Origin: Marasmius tenuissimus
Lineage: Eukaryota; Basidiomycota; Agaricomycetes; Agaricales; Marasmiaceae
Reading direction: 5' to 3'
NCBI GenBank assembly: GCA_029532415.1
Contig: JAQOTA010000053.1
Span: forward strand, 4,216,001 to 4,280,000
DNA length: 64,000 nt
This document shows, piece after piece, positions 1-10,035 of the stretch. Made by a program: the position numbers and the translations under genes. Within the stretch, counting starts at the first letter, position 1. Every line of letters begins with the position of its first letter. Below the pieces are notes generated by a model. It was not told the DNA's origin and made no database searches. It worked only from the letters and a program-made list of their open reading frames with translations.

Positions 1-607
1 GAGTTCCAGGCGTGTCTTTTATCATTCGCGAGCAAGCACTGACTAGATTCTCTTAGTATGCACCTTGTGACAAGTTCACTCTTCCTATCATCCCTAGTCG
101 CCTCCCTCTCCCCCCGATCTCGAGCGCTCCTCCTCCGAACCCAGCTCGCCCAATGTATCCTAGTATGGACCCGTCTCGGTAAACCAAGACTCGACATCGC
201 CGGGTTTACGCGGCTGATACCGCACACCCTAATACCCTCAATCAACCCCTCTCACCACCCGCCCCTTCCAAATTCGCACTCCCCTCGTCTACTTCCCCAT
301 CGCCGTGAACCCAAACCCATGGTTCTTCATCCTTCGCCAAGCTCTCGTCCACCCCGATGACCACCTTCCGAAGGCAATTAGGACTCTGAACCATTACGCT
401 ACTAAGTATGGGACGGTCCCTGCCGGGTACTTTGGTGAAACGGCTAAGGAGTTGGAGGGCGCGGACAAGTTGGACGGGACGCTTTTTGTGCGGGCTGCGG
501 GATTGACGGTGAATCGGCTGGCGAGGGAAGTTGAGGAGCTGCCTACCTACTTTACGTTTTGGGATAGGAGGACTTTCAGGGAGGGAGTTGAGAAGAATAT
601 TTTTTGA
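1..607 (+). pseudogene. 3' part of a questin-oxidase-like gene, frameshifted tandem copy
   Basis: The first bases match the last intron-exon junction of the complete questin-oxidase-like gene at 2435-4341 (compare 3531 onward). An acceptor ending at base 56 is followed by the same exon starting with the MHLVTSS stretch. By eye about nine bases in ten agree along 600 bp. Near base 205 this copy lacks one base present in the other (gggttt-acgcgg against gggttctacgcgg), so reading leaves the family frame and returns only in the frame of the tail at 305-607. A stop follows directly after the GVEKNIF end, and the last short exon of the complete copy is absent. The 5' part lies left of the window. 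It is most likely a decaying duplicate; a sequencing error at the single missing base cannot be excluded. Confidence 0.8.
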
Positions 608-897
608 AGTTTGAACTGGGCTCGAGGGAGTAGCACAGGGAAAGTGAAACTCTGGTTCTTTTGATTTCGGGACATGCAGTGTACAGTAGTATACAGTAAC
701 GAAAGAAAAACGGCGAGTGTACCTTGAGCTTTCGGGAGAGATATGAACTGTATCTGCTTATCGCTTAATGGCTTTTGAGTGGTCTTGGTGGAGTCAGTCT
801 GGCCAACAGGTGCCCCAACTTGACCCCGGTCGGTTAGTGGATTCAACTCTTTGAGGCTCGAAGGTAACATCCTCACCTCGGATAACCATCTGGTTCG

Positions 898-985
898 GAG
901 ATGTATGCCCATTCGAGAGAATGGTATCGAGCACGTTCGTTCTCAATCTACCCGGCGGTGGAAATAGAATTCAACGTTGGACCAG
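898..985 (+). pseudogene. Relic of a GMC oxidoreductase exon
   Basis: The stretch around the bases cgagagaatggtatcgagc and the following tctacccggcggtggaaata is close to 40583-40650 inside the intact GMC oxidoreductase gene at 39155-41699. There it encodes the conserved HLRENGIE and [11 protein letters not shown] motifs. Here the equivalent reading is VLNLPGGGNRIQRW with changed residues and no flanking GMC exons. It is too short to encode a protein and is interpreted as a fragment left by an old duplication, because the next homologous piece (1006-1205) comes from the gene that neighbours GMC in the intact locus. Confidence 0.6.
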
Positions 986-1005
986 GACCCGGCTCGCACC
1001 ATTGT

Positions 1006-1205
1006 GGCGTACCAGTGTTTCAAGGGGAAGATCGGACTGCCTGACCATAGTGCATCAAACAGACGGAAGACCAGTGCTGTCACATCGGGAGTGGCCACCC
1101 GTCGATGATGGTAATTACGTCACAGAAGAGTTGCGAGTTGAAGTTGCCCAAAGAGGAAAATGCAGCCTGAGGTGCTTGGGTCTGTAGGTTGTTGTAGGTC
1201 CACGG
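1006..1205 (-). pseudogene. Relic of the 5' end and promoter of a tRNA-dihydrouridine synthase gene
   Basis: Bases 1020-1060 (aaggggaagatcggactgc and onward) align with 43085-43125, the reverse-strand start of the Dus gene. Further blocks follow in the same order: gggagtg...gatgatggt at about 1088-1112, and ttgttgtaggtccac at about 1190-1203, matching 43166-43190 and 43234-43258. Similarity thus continues through the start codon region into the promoter, so this is DNA-level homology and not a shared protein motif. The ATG is destroyed and no Dus frame is open. It lies about 20 bp after the GMC fragment. Confidence 0.6.
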
Positions 1206-2393
1206 TCCAACCTCGGTATCAATCGATTCATGTTGTAACGGGAGTTGGTCTTTCGAGTCCAAAAACTTGTGGTTCAAGAACGAAAAGCATAGTTGGCACC
1301 GAGGGATAACTCCATACTGTACGTACCAGAGGCAAGGGTATGAGCAGCCTCAAGCCACCTCCTGAGTTGCCCAGCGAACGGGCTTGTACGGGGCCCCACG
1401 TGTTGTCATACCGGGTCCGGGGATACTCGAGTAAGAGCGCTCCGAGAAGTCCGACGCAAGATACAAGTCGCATGCTCACGTCATCGTAATCACTCTGAAC
1501 TTACTACATCCATGTCCGGTACCATCACCCACACCTCCTCAGACCCAGTAGAAAGCTTAGGTCGTGTTCAGAGCGTCACGAGCCAAGATACAGCGAAAAC
1601 GCCCGTCGGAAGTTATCCGACTGGTCCGGATGACTTCCGAGTGTTTTCGCAAAACTTTAATGTCGAACACGATCTAATTTTCCTGATGTCCTCCAAGACA
1701 GTGAGAGGAATCCATCCCTTTTCGTTAGACAGTTCCTGAGAAATCCAGATCCATGCGCTCTGCGCTCGAATTGGCGATGAATCTGGAAGAGTCGATCTCT
1801 TAGACCAGTGCGTCTGTCCCACATCTGTCATTCTCTTTTCGCAATTTCCCGAGTTTAATCACCCTTTGCTACCTCTTTTCGAAACCAAAGACGCAATTTT
1901 TCGACCTCCCTAGAACGAAAATGGCAATAAGGGTAGCCTAAAAGCTCAAAGGCTCATCAACAGTAGGAAAATGCACACCGGTTACTCACGAGCACAACGC
2001 GCCCCTGCATTCCTCATTCAGATGGTTCACCATTTGTGCCCACCAGGCACTTCGAGAGTACAATATGAACCCATCTTCTGCTATTGAATGACCTACCAAG
2101 AATCAGTGCGACATCTAGCTGCGAACATTCATCGTGCTTGGGCCGAAATCGCACAGTCGTCTCGCAAACTTCAATTACTTTGAGTGCACCTCTCCTGGGT
2201 TCGCCAGGTGAGTCAGCTCACTCCAGGTACTTACATGTCAAGTCTTGACCCGTCTCACGTTTTGGAGGAATCAGCCAGCGCTTTGCATCATGTTGGCGTA
2301 AGCTTCGTGACCCAAATGTCCGCGTCGAACTCGCTCAACATCAAGTGGCAGTGGGCACAGGAAAATCCGGGTGGGAATCAGCAAAAGACCTCG
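1206..2393. other. Stretch with no recognisable gene
   Basis: Only short open frames occur (83 codons or fewer), none with a family motif or a plausible exon chain. It follows the GMC/Dus relic and ends at the promoter of the questin-oxidase-like gene, so it may hold more decayed duplicate DNA that is too diverged to recognise by eye. Confidence 0.5.
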
Positions 2394-2401
2394 TATAAAA
2401 G
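2394..2401 (+). promoter_or_regulatory. TATA box of the questin-oxidase-like gene
   Basis: TATAAAAG lies about 33 bp upstream of the ATG at 2435, a position consistent with a core promoter and a very short 5' leader. Confidence 0.5.
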
Positions 2402-2434
2402 AGTCGGTGAGATGTGTTAGCAGCATCCATCGAC

Positions 2435-4341
2435 ATGTCATCTGCTCACAACATCTTTGATCTGTGGCCTGTGCCTTCTTTGCCTCCCACACCTCTTGCT
2501 CCCAATCGCCTACCCGGCACGTCTCCTCAGTCGACCGAGAAGCTGCGGGAGCTACTCAGGATTAACCATGAGAATTGGCACACCTTTTACGATGAAATGG
2601 GGCGACACAAGTGAGTAGAGAGTCTTACAGCGTGCTGTGTGGCCCGTAGACTGATGGTATCCTCGACAGTCATATTTCCCATCATCTGCTCGCTCTTTGG
2701 TCGATGGGTGCAGATGCAGAGATACTCCAGAAGGGGTATGACTTGCATGTCAAACTCCAGAAACCGAAAGGCGACCCGAAAGAAGCTATCACGAAGGAGA
2801 ACTTTGTCGACCATCTCGCGGATCGAAGGTTCGTTCTTCGCGCCTTGCTTTCCCCTTCCCTTGCCGAGTCATCCTCATCACTTCTTTCCCTCAGCTATTA
2901 CAAAGCGTATGTCGATTTTTTCACCAAGGTTGTTTCGGAGAAGGGTGGCGTAGCCGCGTTGGAGGAGTACCTCTTTTCCGACGAGATGAACTTGCAAGAT
3001 TTCAATGAAAACCGGGAGGTTCCAGGGATGTTGGATCATTTCCACTCCGGGATCCTTCACCCTCTCATTCACGTTGGTGGTGGAGTGGAGTTTGGATTGC
3101 CAGGTATGATCGTTGAAGGTATGCATATGAACCTGCGCTTTGAGTTTTGGGTGTCTCCGAGGCTGATACTCGCTCCCTGTCCGACTCGAAGGCCTCGCAG
3201 AGACGGCCGTGAATTCAGCTGGAAATAAGCATATTGTCCCGAGGGCGATGTTCGAATACCACTCGGAGCGGGAGGGGGTTCATGCACTCAACATCCTAGC
3301 GCGTGTGTATCAAGACGGAAGCCTATCTGTCAATGAGAAATTATTGACCGAAGTCAAGGACGATATGGCGGCCAGCCTTCTGCAGTATGCTCTTAACTGG
3401 CTTCCCGACCTCCATCCTTCCCTCGAGCTCGCACAAGAAAAGGTAGGAGAACTCGAATGGGCGAGTACGATCATGTATGCAATCCCAGGGTTTAAAGCTG
3501 GAGAGGACTTCAACGCCGATTTTGTAGCGTGAGTTCCAGATACATCCCTTGCCAGGCTTTATCTGCGAACAAGTACTGACTGGTATTTCTTAGTATGCAC
3601 CTCGTGACAAGCTCACTCTTCCTATCTTCCCTGGTCGCCTCCCTCTCCCCACGATCTCGAGCTCTCCTCCTCCGAACCCAGCTCGCCCAGTGTCTCCTAG
3701 TCTGGACCCGTCTCGGTAAACCAAAACTCGACATCGCTGGGTTCTACGCGGCTGATACCGCCCACCCAAACACCCTCAACATCTCCCTCTCCCCGCCTGC
3801 CCCTTCCAAATTCGTACTCCCCTCGTCTACTTCCCCACTCGCTGTGAACCCAAACCCGTGGTTCTTCATCCTTCGCCAAGCCCTCGTCCACCCAGATGAC
3901 CACGTCTCGAAGACAATCAGGACTTTGAATCATTACGCTACCAAGTATGGGACAGTTCCTGCTGGGTACTTTGGTGAAACAGCCAAGGAGTTGGAGGGCG
4001 CGGACAAGCTGGATGGGACGCTTTTTGTGAGGGCGGCGGGGTTGACAGTGAATAGGTTGGCGAGGGAGGTTGAGGAGTTGCCTCCGTATCATACGTTTTG
4101 GGATAGGAGGACCTTCAAGGAGGGGGGCGAGAAGGATATTTTTGCCATTTTTGACATAAAGTGATCAGCATCCCGGAGGGCTAACAAACTCTCCTCATAT
4201 AGGCGCCGTGTGGTGGCAGAACTTGGACAGAACACCGACTCCCATGTATGTTGTAACTTGTTGTACAGAAGCGGCGAGCATATGTACGGTCCTCTCCATG
4301 ATCCAAACCTTGTAAATATATTAAGTCATACGAGTGACTAG
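2435..4341 (+). CDS. Questin-oxidase-like (DUF4243/AflY-type) monooxygenase
   Basis: Six exons (2435-2610, 2670-2828, 2895-3118, 3192-3528, 3594-4160, 4203-4341) add up to 533 codons in one frame. The family is shown by the N-terminal HNHISHHLLALWSMGA block (about residues 57-72), FLHPLIH-like and GMIVEGLAETA segments in the middle, and the C-terminal NPWFFILRQALVHPDDH and FWDRRTF stretches. Characterised relatives (questin oxidase GedK, AflY) perform Baeyer-Villiger-type ring opening of polycyclic aromatics; the substrate here is unknown. The last exon is inferred from a 42-nt intron with a ctaac branch and ends in YGPLHDPNLVNILSHTSD. Without it the protein would stop at 4164. The neighbours are a frameshifted tandem copy upstream and a glucosyltransferase plus ABC exporter downstream. 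Confidence 0.85.
3529..4140 (+). repeat. Second unit of a direct duplication (first unit 1-603)
   Basis: Last large intron and exon of the questin-oxidase-like gene, duplicated in direct orientation. The units differ by scattered substitutions and a one-base gap near 205. The left boundary is outside the window. Confidence 0.8.
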
Positions 4342-4723
4342 GTACATATCGTGATCCCCAACGCATTCGCCACAAAGCTTTCGCCGTTTTGGTAACTGTA
4401 GGTTCCGAGTCGGAAATCAGGCGCCTCGTGCCCCACGGGCCAGCCGGTCGGTTTAGCGTCGGTCGGTATCGCAACCCCGGGGCCCGCAGTCCGTGCATGA
4501 AACGCAACCTGGCACAGAGTAAGTACTCACTTCGCATCAACAAACTCGCGCCATGCGGCGATGCTTCAATCGGGAGAACGGGAGTGTTTGTGCACGGCTT
4601 TCTATTGAGTTGACCTCTACAGGCTGATCAGCTCAGATAGACCGACTGCGGATGAACGCTTAAATATTTCAAGTTAAATCATCCAACTCCCGGCCACTGG
4701 CGACCCTTCGCAATATTGCGATT
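4342..4723. other. Intergenic: 3' end of oxidase gene to glucosyltransferase start
   Basis: No gene seen. Open frames here on both strands lack family motifs and overlap one another. It presumably holds the terminator of the upstream gene and the promoter of the next one; no clear TATA box was found. Confidence 0.4.
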
Positions 4724-7700
4724 ATGGCCACGAATGATAGCAAGTGTGCTTCAACCTCCTCGTTGGGCACTTACTCGGCGATGTCCACATACTCTGGAGA
4801 AACAGACGATAGTGATTGGACTGTTGTGCAGACTGCTGAAGGGAAGGAAGGCGAAGGTGAGTGTGCAAGGTTCCCGTGCTCAAAACCTATAACCTCGCGT
4901 CTCATGGACTCCGATTCCTCCAGATGACGCCAAATACGGGCAGTCCACCATGTTCGCCGGCTCAAATATCATTCACGCTCCGATAACATTAAGGAGAAAG
5001 CTCCCCGATCCACCACCACCACCTCGCGGTTCTCGCGTGAAAAAAAAGGATGGTGCTAAAGGGATGGCTACGATAGGGCAAAGCTCGGGTTCCAATGTTG
5101 ATCTAGTTGATGCAGAGAACGTCCAAACCCTTCATAGAAGTACGCAAACTTGCAGCTATCGTATCCGGACAAGCAGACTGATTTATACGTGCAAGATTAC
5201 TCGCGATACGCAAAGTGGGGCAAGGGCCTTGAGTCAAAAGCAAGCCTTGAGCGCGACGGAAGCATATCCATCTCTCTCAACTTGAAGAAAAAACTTCCAG
5301 ACCTTCCAAAAAACTATGCTCAAGAAGTTGAAGAATTCGGGGTGGACCAGTCGCCACCGAACCCGCGAGATGTTCCGACGATGAGCATTGTCATCATGAT
5401 TGTGGGGAGCAGAGGTGCGCGTCGTGCACCGGTCATGGTCGTCGCTGGTCACTAACGCGACGCATGGAATCTTCGTAGGAGACGTCCAGCCATACGTGGC
5501 TTTAGGCAGGAGGCTGGCACAACACGGCCATCGCATTCGTATCGCTTCACACGAGACGTTTCGTTTATTCGTTGAAGGACAGGGACTGGAGTTCTTTGAT
5601 ATCGGGGGAGATCCTCGGGAGCTGATGAGTTACATGGTCAAAAGTGTGTTCCCCCAACTGTCTCCCATTTGAAGATGACTATTGACAGAGTTTGAAGACC
5701 CTGGTTTGATGCCTGCGTTTGAGTCAATGACCAATGGCGATGTGGGCAAAAAGAGAAAGATGCTGGCAGAGGTGCGATTCTGAAGTCGTTGAAAGACCTG
5801 ATCTGATTGAATGCTCTTTCTGTCAGATAATGGACGGTTGTTGGCGCTCTTGTTACGCTCCTTGTCCAATAAGAGGCCGGACATTCGCAGCTGATGCTAT
5901 GATATCTAACCCTCCCGCTTTCGCTCACATACACTGTGCAGAGGCACTCGGCATTCCCCTACTCCTGACCTTCAGTACGTGCGCAATCTCTTAGCAATGT
6001 GACCTATGCTTATGATTGTGGTAGCTATGCCTTGGTAGGTATTCCCCCCATCCGACCTGACCATCCGTAAAACACATGTCCTTTAGGAGCCCTACGACAG
6101 AGTTTCATCATCCGCTAGTCAATGTAAAAGAATCAAACGCAAAGAAAGGAATGACCAACTATCTGAGCTACGCTCTAGCAGATATACTCACATGGCAAGG
6201 GTGTGTTTTTGTCCTCTCACACCTAGCGAATCAGAAGATGTATACTTTGGCTTTTTAGCATCGGCGACCTCGTGAACACCTTCCGATCCGACGTGCTCAA
6301 ACTCAAAACTCTCTCGATGCGCACAGGACCGGGTTTAGTTGACACGCTCAAAGTACCTTGGACATATTGTATGAGCCCTGCCCTGGTTCCCAAACCCTTG
6401 GACTGGAAGAACCATATTGGTGCGTCGCACCTTGAATGTACGAGGTCTCCCTCTTAACGCCTCAGCAGACGTCGTCGGGTTCTACTATCTCGATTTGGCA
6501 ACATCATATACACCACCAGACGACTTGGCGGACTACCTAGCGGCAGGAGATCCTCCCATTTATATCGGTTTTGGCTCAGTCGTTGTCGATGATGCTGCCG
6601 TTATGACCGGTACGGTAAACGGACACCCGTGCCGGCTCACGACTAATCACGTGTCATAGAAACCGTGTTCGAGGCGACCAGAAGAGCAGGCGTTCGCGCT
6701 TTGGTGTCTGCTGGATGGGTAAGTCTCCCGATTGGGTCACCCTTGTTCAGAAATTGACCGTTTTTCCCGAAGGGGGGACTGGGCGGCGTCTCCATACCTT
6801 CCCACGTCTTTATTCTCGGGAACATTCCTCACGACTGGCTTTTTGATCAGGGCCGTGTTGCTGCGGTTGTGCATCATGGTGGTGCAGGGACTACTGCTGC
6901 GGGGCTGTCGAAAGGAAGGCCAACTGTCGTGGTTCCGTTCTTCGGTGATCAGGCATTTTGGGGTACGTCTCAGCACCAATTCGCTTGCGATGCGCAGTAT
7001 CACTAACTTCCCCTCCTTTTACAGGTAATATGATACACCGTGCCGGCGCTGGGCCTGCTCCTATTCACCACAAGGATCTCAACGCCGATAATCTGTGTGC
7101 TGCTATCACGTATGCGATCAGCCCCGAGGCAAAGACCGCTGCTGCGCAAATGGCCGAACAGATCAGAAGCGAAGTATGTGTGTTCTGACCGACAATGCCC
7201 GTCCGCTGACCGCTCTCGCTAGGATGGTGTGGGCGCCGGAGTCGACAGTTTCTATCGACATCTACCTCTGAAATACATGAGATGCGACCTCGACCCGACC
7301 CGGCTTGCTGTATGGTGGTCTACTGAGCATGTGAGTGCTTCCCACTCGTGAACTACTCAAATTGATACCGCTCCACTCTTTCAACTAGTGTCTCAGACTG
7401 AGTGGATTTGCTGCTCAAACACTAGCCGATGCCGGCAAACTTGATATGGCAACTTTGGACTTACATCGTAAGTGCACGGGCCTATGTTTCGTGCGGTCTT
7501 GATTCTACTGATCCCTTCTCAGGATCCAAAGAGTATACGTTGACAAAGACACTGGTCACTGACCCTATTTCGGGTAGTGCAACAGCGATATTTTGGACCC
7601 TAACGCATTTGTACGAGGGTATCGTTCAGTCGATTGTGTACGTCTCCCTTTGAGTTTCCAAGCGACACACCTGTTCATATTTCCTTAGGTCTCCACGGCA

Positions 7701-9011
7701 AGGTATCATAAAGACAGGCGCCGCTATCCCTAGAGGTGAGCGCGGTTCTCTTGCGCGATAGAAAGAAATCGGAAGCTCATCGTGCGTATATAGGCGTTGT
7801 AGACATTGTTTCCTCCATATACAAGGGCTTCCATGGGCTACCGGAGCTCTATGGGGCTGAACTCCGCCCTGAGCCCGAAGTTACGGGGCTCACTAGTGGC
7901 CTAAAGGAAGCTGGGAAGGTGAGCTCTATTACCTTCACGATCTCAAATACCACGTTTTCACGCTCTTATTAAGGGCTTCTACTATGGTCTAGTCGATGGC
8001 GTGGCCAGTCTCTGGAGAGAGCCGTTGAGGGGTGCTCGAAAGGAGGGTTTCGTTGGTGCACTCAAAGGATCTGCAAGAGGCCGTAAGTCGCCTCTGATCT
8101 TTTCATGTGGTTTCTGAAAATGACTGAGTCCTCTTCAAGTTGGCAATGTCACGCTCCTACCTTCGGCGGGCCTTGTCGGTTTGGTCAAGCATCCCATGAA
8201 AGGCGCTTTGAGGAGCATCCAATCTCTTACGACTTCGAAGGAGAAGGACCACGTCCAGTACAGAACTCGCATGGTGGCGGCTCGAAAGGCTGCAGATGCA
8301 GGTACTGCTCTGGAGAGACATATTATCCTTCAGAATTTTGAAGAGGCTGAGACGAAGAAGCGGTCTAGACGGCAGATCTATGGAAAGCTGGCATCTGAGT
8401 ACATGTTTGCCGAGCAGCGCCTTCCGCGCCCGTCGTCACAGATCTCACCCACAGCAAGTTCGGTTTCGACCCTCTCCCCACCATCTTCGCCCTCTACGCC
8501 GACCTCAACATCCCCCGTCAGTCTGCCGCCTTCTCGAGCATATGATAATCACCCCCTCCCACCTATCCCCTCCGAGGGGGAGGAGGACGAGGAAGAAAGT
8601 ACGCCTTCCCGGTCCTCACGAACGTACACGCAGAACGACTTGGATGAAGTGTTTGAGCGCGAATTCACTCTCGCCATTGAACAGTCATTAGCCGAGGGGC
8701 AGAAACAGAGCGCAATGTGTTACGAGGACGAAAATGGACAACTCGTCCGGATCGACGATGACGATTTAGATGAAATGCTACAACGGGACATCGACTTCGC
8801 TGTTGGTCTCTCGTTGGCCGACCAGGAACGACACAATGTGACGTGGGCTGACCTGCACGGCGAATCATCAACCTCGGGAGCTGCGAGTAGTAGTGCTATG
8901 GGTGACGCTGACGATGATATCCAGCGTGACATCGACCTCGCCATCCGGCTTTCCTTAGAGGAACAGCAGCAGCAACAGAGCGAGCTGTGGTCGCTCTACC
9001 GCCGGAGCTGA
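4724..9011 (+). CDS. Sterol-3-beta-glucosyltransferase-like protein with C-terminal UIM-like repeats
   Basis: About 20 short exons can be chained (roughly 1,080 residues). The family GT1/GT28 fold starts at [18 protein letters not shown], the nucleotide-sugar glycosyltransferase N-terminal motif. The donor-binding C-terminal lobe has [14 protein letters not shown] and [13 protein letters not shown]. Relatives attach glucose from UDP-glucose to sterols or other lipophilic acceptors in the cytosol or at membranes. The GRAM and PH domains of the yeast Atg26 type are missing. After the catalytic part comes a glycine-rich amphipathic region ([40 protein letters not shown]) resembling the C-terminal region of VPS13-type lipid-transfer proteins. 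A Ser/Pro linker and three UIM-like helices follow (8637-8699, 8763-8826, 8913-8966). One exon is only 10 nt (6025-6034). The intron between about 5080 and 5137 is uncertain. Confidence 0.85.
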
Positions 9012-9138
9012 TCCTCATGAGCGATGTATTATTATCTGGGCACCCGCACACATGTTTCGACTTCGCAGACATCTCCAATCCAAGTCCGTATTGCAAGAGC
9101 TCGCAGATCCCCGTCATCGTTCGTGAACTTGAAGGCTA

Positions 9139-9256
9139 CGTTGAGGCGAGGGCGCCGGCGCCGATGGGGGACAGGTTGGAGAGGGAGTCGATGAGTTGCC
9201 CGCCCACTTCATGTTTTGGGATCCGGGGACTTTTGGGAGGGAATGAACAAGGTTGT
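9139..9256 (+). pseudogene. Decayed third copy of the questin-oxidase-like 3' end
   Basis: With a one-base gap near 9188 the DNA reads RLERE.DELPAHFMFWDPGTFGRE then stop, against RLAREVEELPPYHTFWDRRTFKEG in the complete gene (4055-4130). The upstream gagggcg..ggcg stretch also resembles 4030-4050. Only about 120 bp are recognisable; nothing upstream of it aligns by eye. It lies directly after the glucosyltransferase gene, on the same strand as the other copies. Confidence 0.6.
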
Positions 9257-10035
9257 ATTCAATCTCGGGAGGGTACTACGTCTCGAAAGTATAGCATAGA
9301 GTACAATGCACCGTGGGCGGACTTGATAACAGACCACGGTCGCTTCTGACCAGACAATTTGACATCTATCGTATTCGTCTACCTTCGACTCAACTTTCGA
9401 CTGTTTTTTGTTCAATACTGTAGCCACGGTACAGATATTCTGACTTTGGTGCGGGATTCTCGTCCTTGCACTGGGGGTACCTTCTTGGGTCGAAGGTGTA
9501 AATAGCGGCACACTGGAACCTAGGATACACTGCGTTGAATCTTCAGCGCTCAGCACTACCGTGTCACAATACGCTCCTCCTCCGGTCGGCTCTCTTCATT
9601 ATTCAGCCTCATTCCCAATCATCGGCTCATTTGATGTACCACCTATAAGGCGACTTCAGATGACTCCGGCTGCTAGATTCTAAAACTCAGATCTCAAACC
9701 TCCCATTTAGCAGGCACGTCGTGTTTGTGTGAAAAACGTCCCTGAATCCTGCGGGGTCCAAAGGGGATGTATTTCCCAAGAAAAGAAAAGAAAAAAATAC
9801 CCGTGTATTTCAATTTTTTCGGCGCCCATTGAAAGTTTGAACGCTGAACGTCGTTAAACAGCAGCGCTTTTCAGAGTCTTTACGCGTAACAGTACGGCGG
9901 TCCCGATTCCGACTTCGTCGGTTGCTTTGCGCCACTTGTGAACTGACTCGGACTCGATCAATACCCTATGCATCGAGCATAAAAGTGCTTCCTTCAAGAA
10001 CGGGATCGACATCAAAACCTCCCCGCAGTTCGTGA
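9257..10035. other. Intergenic region upstream of the ABC transporter
   Basis: No gene seen. A purine tract (aagaaaagaaaagaaaaaaa) at about 9779-9798 lies 240 bp before the transporter start and may be a promoter element or simple repeat. No TATA box could be assigned. Confidence 0.4.

Noticed and set aside
1228..1479. 83-codon minus-strand frame with hydrophobic start as a secreted peptide gene
   Set aside because: It begins with a leucine-rich stretch but has no promoter, homologue or conserved cysteines, and it follows the GMC/Dus relic in decayed DNA.
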